From IMG/VR virus record IMGVR_UViG_3300027985_000700, positions 1-64,000 of that record: 64,000 bases of DNA, one strand, 5' to 3'. The stretch is from a virus. Shown here one piece after another: positions 35,073-42,631 of this stretch; within the stretch, counting starts at the first letter, position 1; every line of letters starts with the position of its first letter. The notes below the pieces were generated by a model. The model was given only the letters and a program-made list of their open reading frames with translations, was not told where the DNA came from and ran no database searches. A program made the position numbers and the translations under genes.

Positions 35073-35615
35073 TTAATTCTCCTCTTTTATCATAATGTGA
35101 TTTAAGTTACGTTTTAAACCATTATCATCTAAACCATAACCATATACAAATAAGTCATCTATTACATATAACTTCCAATCAGGTATATATACTTTTTTAC
35201 TAGGGTCTATTGCTTTATCTAAAAGTACACACGTATTAATACTTACAGGATTCATTTTCATAAGTTCTTCAGTAACTGCTTTTAACGTAACCCCAGTATC
35301 ACAAATGTCGTCCATTATAATAACATGACAACCACCCACATCAGGTAATTTAGTTTCTATCTTTAATTTACCTTGTTTGTTGTCAGTGTAGCTTTTTACC
35401 TTTATAAATTCAAGTGTATGATCAGTAGTTAACTTACGTGTTAAGTCACTTACAAAGTGCACACTACCGTTTAAAATACCAATAATAACAACTTTATTTT
35501 CTTCGCTTGCTTGTATTTTTAATTTTAAATACTCGTCAATATCTATAGCTAAATATTTTAAATCGTATTGTAGTTCCTTACTATTTATTAAAACATTTTT
35601 ATTCTTTTTAAACAT
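35073..35615 (-). CDS. hpt: Hypoxanthine phosphoribosyltransferase
   Basis: 180 residues from the ATG at 35615 (TAGGAGGAA upstream). The PRPP-binding loop VIIMDDICDTGVTL, the GILNGSVHF hydrophobic loop and the C-terminal VYGYGLDDNG-type metal segment identify it. It salvages hypoxanthine or guanine to IMP/GMP. Supply of guanine nucleotides could serve DNA synthesis and GTP for the FolE-to-preQ0 route; that link is inference. Confidence 0.88.
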   Translation of the reverse strand: MFKKNKNVLINSKELQYDLKYLAIDIDEYLKLKIQASEENKVVIIGILNGSVHFVSDLTRKLTTDHTLEFIKVKSYTDNKQGKLKIETKLPDVGGCHVIIMDDICDTGVTLKAVTEELMKMNPVSINTCVLLDKAIDPSKKVYIPDWKLYVIDDLFVYGYGLDDNGLKRNLNHIMIKEEN

Positions 35616-35625
35616 TTTGTTCCTC

Positions 35626-35865
35626 CTAGTACCTACGTACATCTTTTATTCTTATATAGTCTCCACTACATTTTTGTAGTGTAATAATTTCACGTAAAAT
35701 AAGTTCTCCAAATGTAATTATAAGATACCAACTTGTTTCGTTTATTGGCAAGTTGGTAACCTTATACCCTACATTTTTGGTGTTAAGTATTAAACTATTA
35801 TATTCGTCTACTGTTAATATTTTATTTACTTTTGGATACCATAAATCTTTAGCTTTATAACTCAT
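35626..35865 (-). CDS. Hypothetical small protein
   Basis: 79 residues from the ATG at 35865, which overlaps the polymerase stop; longer in-frame starts up to 35910 exist inside the polymerase gene. Small basic protein with a beta-strand pattern. Function unknown. Confidence 0.5.
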   Translation of the reverse strand: MSYKAKDLWYPKVNKILTVDEYNSLILNTKNVGYKVTNLPINETSWYLIITFGELILREIITLQKCSGDYIRIKDVRRY

Positions 35866-38125
35866 CTTGTATGTCTTCTCCATACCAACGTTCGTTAATT
35901 TCACCATCACATTTAATAGGCATCTTTAGTTTAATATTAGCAGCGTCTTTCATTATTTGTACCATTATACTTAACGCCTCCTTAGCATTTTCTTTTGGTA
36001 CTTCCCCAATTACTTCATCATGTATTGTAAGTAATGTCTTGTACCCAAGTTCACGTAATCTTTCATTTCTGTATAACATAAGTATTGCTACTTTAGTTAT
36101 ATCAGCACTACTACCTTGTATTGCACTATTTAGTATTTGTCTTTGTGCCTGTGCTATAGCTGTACCATTATCAATAATTTTAACTCTAAAATGTTGGGCT
36201 ATTTCAGGCATTCTTTTTCTAGCCTCCCATTTGTTAAATTGGTTTAACATATTACGGGCACTTTCACATAATGTAGGATCTTGTCCAGTAATACTAAATT
36301 GTGGTAAGTTATAATCAGGTAGTCTTCTTTTTCTTCCCCATATAGTTTTAACAAAACCTTTTTGTCTAACTAATTCTTGAAGTTGTTGTTCAAAAACTTT
36401 AATTGAAGGATAAGTTTCGTAGAAACGGTTAATAATATCCTTAGCTTCATCAACAGACGTTTTTATTTGTTCTGCAATACTTGCAGCCCCACGCCCATAT
36501 AAAATACCAAGTAAAACACTTTTAACATAACCTCTACGTTGTTTAGCTTCAGGACTAAATTTTTCTAAACATTCTTCATAAGGTAGGTTGTATATTTTAC
36601 TAGCCATGTCACTATATAAATCTTTACCTGTTGTATAGGCTTCAATCATATGTGGGTCTTGGGCTAGAAATGCAGTAAGTCTTGGTTCAATTTGGCTATA
36701 GTCAGCTCCTATAAAATAATAACCTTCTTTTGGTATAAACATTTTACGTATGTCTGTATTATGGGAAGGTATATTTTGTAAGTTAGGGTCACTACTACTA
36801 AATCTACCTGTATCAGCTCCATATTGGTTAAACTTACCGTGTACACGTCCAGTATTAGGACTAATACTTTTATTAGGTAGTTTATCAATATAAGTTCCAA
36901 GTAATTTTTTTAATCCTCTATATTCAAGTAACTTAGTTATCATTTGGTTAAGTTCAGGGTATGCCTTACCAACTTTTGCCAATTCTTTTTTACCAACACT
37001 TTCCTTTTTAAGTCCTACTTTTAAATAATCTACTTTTAATATTTTAAATAATAAAATATTAAATTGTGTAGGACTATCTAGGTTAACAGGGTCATTAAGT
37101 TTACTATATAACTCAGGTTGTTCCTGTTTAAATTGTGGTAAATAAGGGTTTATTAAGTTACTAACAAGTTCATTTAATTCTATAAAACAAGCATCTATTT
37201 GTTCAGTATACTTAACACTTAACTCATGTGCATATTCTATATCAATACTAACACCAGTATCCTCCATACTTGCTACTGCCTCAGTAAGTGGGGCTTCTAT
37301 TTGGGTAAATAAATAACCAGTATCTACTAAATCTTGTTCTATACAAGGCTCACTAACACCATCTAAAAATGGTAATTGGAATTTGTATAGTTCGTATGTA
37401 GCCCACGCATCAAATGCTGCATAGTAATACACACGGTTAGGGTCTAGTATGTCAAAGGTTAAATGTCCAAATAGTTTTTTATAATTATCAGGGTCTATTG
37501 TTTTCTCAGGTGTACCTAAACAATATTTTTCCCATAACCATTTTAAGGCATGAGAACTGTCGTTTTCGTTTAAAAACTTACCTGCAATAAGACAGTCCCA
37601 ATAAGGTCTTATGTATTCATTTCCTTTGTAGGCATTGTTTATGTATCTAAGGTCAAAGGTAGCATTGGCAAATAATACTTTTAATTTACCATTTCTACTT
37701 AAATCTATAATACTTTTTATAAAGTTAGTTGCGTCTATATTAGGGTAGTTTAAATGTCCAACAGGTACATACAAACTTGTCTCCCCCTCAGTGTATAAAC
37801 ACAAACCAACTAGTTTGTCGTCAATTGGGTTTAAGCCAGTTCCTTCTGTATCTAAAGATAAAACGCCTGTTTGAATTATCTTTTGTAAGTAATCATTCAG
37901 GCGTTGTTCATCTTTACATAATTCCAATACCACGTCAGGTCTTTTATGTTGTAGCCTTGTTACGTACTCGTCCATACGTTTATAACATTCTTCAACATCT
38001 TGTACCCTTGTTCTAACTACACGTACTTGTTTAGGCTTTTTAGCTTTATCAATTACTTCTTTAGCAGTTAGTTTTGGTGTTGGTTGTTTAACGGCAATGC
38101 CAGCAAATAAACTATTTTGGTTCAC
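35855..38125 (-). CDS. polA: Family A DNA polymerase (Pol I-like)
   Basis: 756 residues. A 3'-5' exonuclease domain starts near residue 90 (LSLDTEGTGLNP, later FANATFDLRYINN and the YAAFDAW segment). The polymerase domain has motif A DYSQIEPRLTAF, motif B RRGYVKSVLLGILYG and motif C TIHDEV. There is no 5'-3' exonuclease domain. It is the replicative polymerase, expected to work with the phage clamp and clamp loader. Confidence 0.95.
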   Translation of the reverse strand: MNQNSLFAGIAVKQPTPKLTAKEVIDKAKKPKQVRVVRTRVQDVEECYKRMDEYVTRLQHKRPDVVLELCKDEQRLNDYLQKIIQTGVLSLDTEGTGLNPIDDKLVGLCLYTEGETSLYVPVGHLNYPNIDATNFIKSIIDLSRNGKLKVLFANATFDLRYINNAYKGNEYIRPYWDCLIAGKFLNENDSSHALKWLWEKYCLGTPEKTIDPDNYKKLFGHLTFDILDPNRVYYYAAFDAWATYELYKFQLPFLDGVSEPCIEQDLVDTGYLFTQIEAPLTEAVASMEDTGVSIDIEYAHELSVKYTEQIDACFIELNELVSNLINPYLPQFKQEQPELYSKLNDPVNLDSPTQFNILLFKILKVDYLKVGLKKESVGKKELAKVGKAYPELNQMITKLLEYRGLKKLLGTYIDKLPNKSISPNTGRVHGKFNQYGADTGRFSSSDPNLQNIPSHNTDIRKMFIPKEGYYFIGADYSQIEPRLTAFLAQDPHMIEAYTTGKDLYSDMASKIYNLPYEECLEKFSPEAKQRRGYVKSVLLGILYGRGAASIAEQIKTSVDEAKDIINRFYETYPSIKVFEQQLQELVRQKGFVKTIWGRKRRLPDYNLPQFSITGQDPTLCESARNMLNQFNKWEARKRMPEIAQHFRVKIIDNGTAIAQAQRQILNSAIQGSSADITKVAILMLYRNERLRELGYKTLLTIHDEVIGEVPKENAKEALSIMVQIMKDAANIKLKMPIKCDGEINERWYGEDIQDEL

Positions 38126-38835
38126 TAGAACATTTTAGCTGGTGAATTTGTATTGTTTGTTTGTGTAGGTGTTGTAGGCATAACAATATTAGGGTTAACA
38201 TTAAATTGTGTTGTTTGTGGTTGAACATGTTGTGAATATGCATTCATTATATTAGTACTTGTTTGGTTGGTGTTTAGGTTTAATGTACCTTGTGCTGCTT
38301 GAATCATTTCTTCTTCAGTTAACTCAAGTACAAAACCTTTGTGTCCATCAACTATTTTTTTACGTTCAGGTAAGTTAGGTACTGCACTATTAATAGCTGA
38401 TACCACAGGTGATATAAAGTATTTAGTGTCCTTACTACCTCTATTACCTTGTCTTGTAATGCTATATGGAATCTTATTTAAAGCTCCATTTTGGTTCATA
38501 AATACTATTAATTGTTCAATATGGTTTTTACCTCTATCCCAAATTAATACTTCTTCTGTACCTTCTTTTACAAGTTGAATCATAGCTCTTAACATTGGTT
38601 TATAACCAGAACGTGCTAATGCGTCGTTGTCACTGTTTTGTTTTACATATCTTTCCTTGTCTCCAATTTTAATTTTGTAAACAATAAACCAGTCCAATTC
38701 GTTAGGGTTATCCCCATATAAGAATCTAACCACGGCACTGTCACCGTTGTTTTGTAGGTTAAAGAAACTTGTACCTCCATTGTTACCATATTTTTTTAAT
38801 GCATCTTCAAGTGATAAGTTTGTGTTGTTGTTCAT
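38125..38835 (-). CDS. Probable single-stranded DNA-binding protein
   Basis: 236 residues. The N-terminal ~165 residues look like a phage SSB core (SFFNLQNNGDSAVVRFLYG and YFISPVV). The last ~60 are Gln/Asn/Thr/Pro-rich and disordered, like the tail of many SSBs, ending in SPAKMF. It sits directly upstream of polA in the same operon. The call is from composition and position more than from motifs. Confidence 0.65.
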   Translation of the reverse strand: MNNNTNLSLEDALKKYGNNGGTSFFNLQNNGDSAVVRFLYGDNPNELDWFIVYKIKIGDKERYVKQNSDNDALARSGYKPMLRAMIQLVKEGTEEVLIWDRGKNHIEQLIVFMNQNGALNKIPYSITRQGNRGSKDTKYFISPVVSAINSAVPNLPERKKIVDGHKGFVLELTEEEMIQAAQGTLNLNTNQTSTNIMNAYSQHVQPQTTQFNVNPNIVMPTTPTQTNNTNSPAKMF

Positions 38836-38840
38836 ATTTT

Positions 38841-39275
38841 CTAATCCTCCTCTGTGTAAGTTGCGAAACTTGTTGGTGTTTCGTATAATTTAATTTCTGT
38901 TACCTTCATACCTACTGGCAATGCCTCATTTATATCTTTAAACATAATACGACTCATGTTTTCACAAGTAGTTCTACAACCTATTACTTTATTTTTGTAA
39001 CCAAGTTCTTGGATATATTTTAAAATAGGTTCGTCACCACAAGCAATAAATGCGTGGTCATATTTTGATAAGATAGCTTCTTCTACGATAGATTTTAAGT
39101 TTTTAAAATCTATTATCATACCCTCTTTAGGGTGGGCTGTAATACTTTCAACTACTGGACCTGTTAAGGTTACAAATAGTTTATAAGTATGTCCATGAAT
39201 ATTTTTACATAAACCATCATGATTTAGTAATTGGTGAGAACAGTCAAAACTGTACTCTTTTGTTACGGTTAACAT
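38841..39275 (-). CDS. queD: 6-carboxytetrahydropterin synthase
   Basis: 144 residues. Zinc ligands appear as DCSHQL and NIHGHTY, the pterin-anchoring Glu as KLYETP, and the catalytic DHAF element is intact. QueD converts dihydroneopterin triphosphate (from FolE) to 6-carboxytetrahydropterin, the second step to preQ0. It heads the operon that also encodes the SSB-like protein and polymerase. GGGAGGAA precedes the ATG. Confidence 0.9.
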   Translation of the reverse strand: MLTVTKEYSFDCSHQLLNHDGLCKNIHGHTYKLFVTLTGPVVESITAHPKEGMIIDFKNLKSIVEEAILSKYDHAFIACGDEPILKYIQELGYKNKVIGCRTTCENMSRIMFKDINEALPVGMKVTEIKLYETPTSFATYTEED

Positions 39276-39381
39276 ATTATTCCTCCCTTTAATAAGTTGT
39301 AGCCCCCCACCAAACTACATAATACTGTACCCATTATTAATGGTTAACTAACCACCATGTCAACAGTATCCCAATAAATTA
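39276..39381 (-). promoter_or_regulatory. Structured leader of the queD/polA operon
   Basis: The ~100-nt leader can fold with ATACTGT paired to ACAGTAT. Inside it GGTTAGTTAACC forms a hairpin that competes with CCATTAATAATGG; a GTAG/CTAC hairpin with a G-rich loop follows. It could be a riboswitch or an operator. It does not match the preQ1 class I pattern as I know it. A TTGACA lies in the leader with TTAATA 17 bp downstream, a possible second, weaker promoter. Confidence 0.4.
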
Positions 39382-39410
39382 ATTATACCACAATCTTGTT
39401 AGAATGTAAA
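39382..39410 (-). promoter_or_regulatory. Sigma-A promoter of the queD/polA/hpt operon
   Basis: TTTACA (39410-39405), 17 bp ending in TGG, TATAAT (39387-39382). Confidence 0.8.
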
Positions 39411-39416
39411 TACTTT

Positions 39417-39545
39417 TTAACAACTTATGAGTTGTTTATATAAATCATAAGCCACACTCCAACCAAGAAATGCAGCAAGTGTTGTAATAAGGGCTATGAC
39501 AATAGCAGCTACCATTACGGCAAACATTTTTTCATCTTCGCTCAT
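39417..39545 (-). CDS. Small single-pass membrane protein
   Basis: 42 residues: acidic start (MSEDEK), hydrophobic helix at about 7-28, short cytosolic tail. AAGGAGGAT lies just upstream of its ATG. Last gene of the queE/folE operon. Function unknown. Confidence 0.6.
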   Translation of the reverse strand: MSEDEKMFAVMVAAIVIALITTLAAFLGWSVAYDLYKQLISC

Positions 39546-39557
39546 ATGTAATCCTCC

Positions 39558-40244
39558 TTATTTAATTGCTTGTAAAAATCTTTCTTCTAAGTGTTTATCA
39601 GTTCTAAATACACCTCTTGTACTTATAGTAACTGTACTACTATCAAATGGTGCTTCAACTCCTCTGGCTGTCATACAAGTATGTGTTTCTTCTAAACAAA
39701 CAATTACACCTTGTGCGTCCATTTCTTCCATTAAAGCATTTGCTATTTGATCACTTAGTCTTTCTTGTAGTTGGAAACGTTTAGCGTAACCTTCTACCAT
39801 TCTAGGTATTTTACTTAAACCAACTACTTTTTTATTAGGTAAATAACCAATACTTACATAACCATAAACAGGTAATACGTGATGTTCACAAACACTACGG
39901 CATTCAATACGTTTAACAATTACAATATCGTCATTACCACTATCTTTAAAGTTATAATCTAGGTCATCGTCATCTAAGTTAAATTGTACTTCTAAGTAGT
40001 CTTTAGGATTTTCACAATAACCTCTTGTCATTTCAAGCCAAGCTTTAACTACTCTAAAAGGTGTGTTTTTCATACCATTACTTTCACTATCACCACCACA
40101 AATGTCAATAAGTTTAGCAATACTAGGCATGATTTCGTTTTCTATACTTTCCATTATATCGTTATGGTCACCACTGCCTTTAATAATAACTCTATTTATG
40201 AGTAGTTTATTTATTTTTTCACGTTGTTTTTCATTTAATTCCAT
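39558..40244 (-). CDS. folE: GTP cyclohydrolase I
   Basis: 228 residues. Zinc and catalytic residues lie in CRSVCEHHVLP and EETHTCMTARG; GLSKIPRMV and the FQLQERL helix are intact. It converts GTP to dihydroneopterin triphosphate, the first step of 7-deazaguanine synthesis. The first ~30 residues and an acidic insert (DDDDLDYNF) are phage-specific. It lies ten bases after queE. Confidence 0.94.
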   Translation of the reverse strand: MELNEKQREKINKLLINRVIIKGSGDHNDIMESIENEIMPSIAKLIDICGGDSESNGMKNTPFRVVKAWLEMTRGYCENPKDYLEVQFNLDDDDLDYNFKDSGNDDIVIVKRIECRSVCEHHVLPVYGYVSIGYLPNKKVVGLSKIPRMVEGYAKRFQLQERLSDQIANALMEEMDAQGVIVCLEETHTCMTARGVEAPFDSSTVTISTRGVFRTDKHLEERFLQAIK

Positions 40245-40253
40245 ATTTCCTCC

Positions 40254-41021
40254 TTACACGCCCTGCCTATTACCCCATACCAAAGTATGAAGTTGTAACA
40301 TAACATAAACGTCTTCCATATCACTTTCTAAAACCTTGGTAACAAGTTTTTCATAATCTTGTATTACCCTGTTTCGTACATTTAATATATCTTGTTCCCC
40401 AACGTCAGTGTTACCAACATTTAAGTACAATTTTATACCAGTTCTATTTGTACGTAGTTTAATATCTTGTATTAAGTTATAGTATCTACGAGCAAATTCA
40501 AAATCCTCGTCGTTAAATACTGGTATTTTAATTGTAACAGGTAAATTAAAACGTACTTTAGGATTATACATTAACCAATTACCTACGTTATCAATTACAT
40601 CAGGTTGTCCACTAGATGGTGCTTTTGGGCTAATAACCACATTGTCTACCTTGTCTAGCCAATCAGGTAATTTACTACCTTGTGTTTCAACATCCACTTT
40701 AATGTCAGCTTCATGTAATGCATTAATAACTTTACTAAAGTCATATAAACAAGGGTTACCACCTGTTAGTACAACATTTTTTGTATTTGTGTCTTGACAT
40801 TTAATTATTAATTCAAATAGTAGTTCATCTTCAGTATACACTTTTGTGTCATTATTTCTCTTCCAAGCAAACTTACTATCACACCAACTACAATTAAAAT
40901 CACACCCTACAACTCTAACAAATAAAGTTTTTTTACCTGTGTTAGGACCTTCTCCTTGTATTGTAGGACCTCAACCGAACACTTCGGCAACAGGTATTCT
41001 TACTGTTCTTTCGGTATTCAT
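40254..41021 (-). CDS. queE: 7-carboxy-7-deazaguanine synthase QueE, interrupted by an in-frame TGA
   Basis: Radical SAM enzyme converting carboxytetrahydropterin to 7-carboxy-7-deazaguanine. The ATG at 41021 (SD inside the HNH gene's end; ATGA overlap) encodes VRIPVAEVFG, then TGA at 40973-40971, then GGT and the conserved PTIQGEG in the same frame, with radical-SAM cysteines in GCDFNCSWC. Relatives such as B. subtilis QueE read EIFGPTIQGEG with nothing between G and P. Hopping from the GGT before the stop to the GGT after it would give exactly that, a 253-residue protein. A 5-bp hairpin (CCGAA/TTCGG) ends one base before the TGA. No UGA-reading tRNA was found here. Without recoding, only an N-terminally truncated form from 40841 could be made, lacking the cluster cysteines. 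Confidence 0.8.
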
Positions 41022-41587
41022 ATGTTATCACTCTCCTTTATATGTTTCCACGAACGGTTGTTATAAATATCCCATATAGTAGCATATTTTATATTAGGAT
41101 ACTTTTTACAAACGTCTTTTAAACATATCTTTTTATATTTCATATTTTTAATGTCTTGTACTATATTAACATTAAGTAAACAGGCTGGGTTGTCTACCCC
41201 TAACCGATTACGTAAATGAGTTCGTATAGCGTGTTGTGTATTTTCTTTAGCGGTTACCCATTCTAAGTTGTTAACAAAACAATTATTTTTGTTGCCATCA
41301 ATATGGTTAACCTGTGGTAAATTATCAGGATTTGGTATAAAAGTTTGGGCTACCAATATGTGAACTAAATGTTGTTGTTCCTTACCATCTTTACATAAGG
41401 AAACAACGGGGTATCCGTTAGGTTTAAATGTATTTTTCTTTATAACACCTTTAAACGTACGAAGTCTACCCATACTATCTGTGTAAGTTCTATCAAGACT
41501 TCTTACTGTTCCATAATTAGATATCTCATACCAACCTTCATAGTTAGGAATCGGTTTAAATATTTCTGCTACTGGTATTTTAACCAT
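41018..41587 (-). CDS. NUMOD4/HNH homing endonuclease whose N-terminus copies QueE
   Basis: 189 residues after AAGGAGGAG. The NUMOD4 motif (PNYEGWYEISNYGTVRSL) is followed by an HNH (VAQTFIPNPDNLPQVNHIDGNK at about 82-103 with the N-N-x-x-x-N-LEWVT tail) and a C-terminal helix-turn-helix. Before NUMOD4 it begins VKIPVAEIF, nearly identical to the QueE start VRIPVAEVF encoded downstream but with AT-rich codons. The enzyme therefore probably inserted into queE near codon 15 and queE was rebuilt behind it. Own promoter at 41614. Confidence 0.88.
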   Translation of the reverse strand: MVKIPVAEIFKPIPNYEGWYEISNYGTVRSLDRTYTDSMGRLRTFKGVIKKNTFKPNGYPVVSLCKDGKEQQHLVHILVAQTFIPNPDNLPQVNHIDGNKNNCFVNNLEWVTAKENTQHAIRTHLRNRLGVDNPACLLNVNIVQDIKNMKYKKICLKDVCKKYPNIKYATIWDIYNNRSWKHIKESDNI

Positions 41588-41613
41588 TTTTACTCCTCCT
41601 TAACTATAAATAA

Positions 41614-41642
41614 ATTATACCATATTAACTTCTGAAAGTAAA
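41614..41642 (-). promoter_or_regulatory. Sigma-A promoter of the HNH/queE/folE operon
   Basis: TTTACT (41642-41637), 17 bp ending in TGG, TATAAT (41619-41614). Confidence 0.8.
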
Positions 41643-41647
41643 TATCT

Positions 41648-42631
41648 TTAATTAAATAACATACTATTTTCACAAGTTAATAATTGTGCAGGTGTTAAAT
41701 CATTAATATCCTTACACCCTTTTGGAAATATAAATCTTGTTACAAGTTTATATTTTATTTTTTGGTTTAACATATTGGCTCCAATTTTACCTGCCTTATC
41801 ATTATCAGTTGCCACTATTATGTGGTTAACAGGTAAATTTTTTATTAAGTCTAATTGTTGTGGTGTAGGAACAGCTTGCATCATTGCTACAGCAAGTTTA
41901 CCATAACTCCATAAATATAAAGCATCAATTATACTTTCAACTACATACACACATGATGTGTCCATAAGACTTAATTGTGGATTGTTTAAATGTTCATTTA
42001 CTTTATCAATAGCATATAAGGTAGTTCCTTTACGTCCATCGTTATCATTTATAAACATTTTAATTTTGGTACATCTTTTTTGTACCATAATACATTTAGA
42101 ATCTATATTATAAACTGGAAAACATACAACCTCGTTAATGTGGTCATAACTAATTTTAAAATATTCTAGTATAGCCGCATTTAACCCCCTATTAAGTAAA
42201 TACCAGTTATTATTAACATTATAATCAGTGTCCGTAGGTAAGTCACAATAAGTTATAGGTAAGTCCGGTTTATTTTCTTTAAGTATATTTATAACTGGGC
42301 GTTCCTCTTGGGTAAACATAAAATGTTTACTTAACCATATCATGCCATAATGACCTTTATCGTCGTAACCAAACACATAGCTAATTAATTCAGTTAAATC
42401 AACTGTTTTGTTACAAGTAAAACAGTGACACACACCTGCATCTTGTTTACCTTTACTATCTAGTAATATACCCATACTTGGATGTTGTTCCATACCATTA
42501 CCATGATAAGGACAACTAAACATAATGTTATCCCCTGTTTTTTTAATCTTTGTTAAAAAGGTAGATTTATAAAAGTGTAATTCTTGTAATAAAGTGTCAA
42601 ACACTTCTTCTATATTTAAGTACTCTAACAT
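41648..42631 (-). CDS. dnaG: DnaG-type primase
   Basis: 327 residues. A zinc-binding head with CPYHG and CHCFTCNK (about 41-76), then a TOPRIM-like catalytic core: VYVVESIIDALYLW and VATDNDKAGKIG. It is shorter than bacterial DnaG because the helicase-binding C-terminal domain is absent or reduced. It makes RNA primers; its partner DnaB helicase is encoded immediately upstream. Confidence 0.9.
   Translation of the reverse strand: MLEYLNIEEVFDTLLQELHFYKSTFLTKIKKTGDNIMFSCPYHGNGMEQHPSMGILLDSKGKQDAGVCHCFTCNKTVDLTELISYVFGYDDKGHYGMIWLSKHFMFTQEERPVINILKENKPDLPITYCDLPTDTDYNVNNNWYLLNRGLNAAILEYFKISYDHINEVVCFPVYNIDSKCIMVQKRCTKIKMFINDNDGRKGTTLYAIDKVNEHLNNPQLSLMDTSCVYVVESIIDALYLWSYGKLAVAMMQAVPTPQQLDLIKNLPVNHIIVATDNDKAGKIGANMLNQKIKYKLVTRFIFPKGCKDINDLTPAQLLTCENSMLFN

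Noticed and set aside
39276-39381. preQ1 riboswitch in the queD leader
   Set aside because: The class I pattern (short stem, C-rich loop, A-rich tail pairing) is not visible; listed only as a structured leader.
40254-41021. TGA read as tryptophan (alternative genetic code) to explain the queE stop
   Set aside because: TGA ends several genes at overlap junctions (e.g. 4090-4092, 4383-4385, 31109-31111, 41018-41020), Trp is encoded by TGG throughout, and the only tRNA-Trp has anticodon CCA.
40960-41587. Group I intron in queE, with the HNH as intron-encoded protein
   Set aside because: Joining the HNH-encoded 5' copy to the downstream exon in frame would need an intron ending in A, not G, and the segment before the break has its own promoter-distal ATG and ribosome site. 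No group I core could be recognised by eye; a covariance search would settle it.
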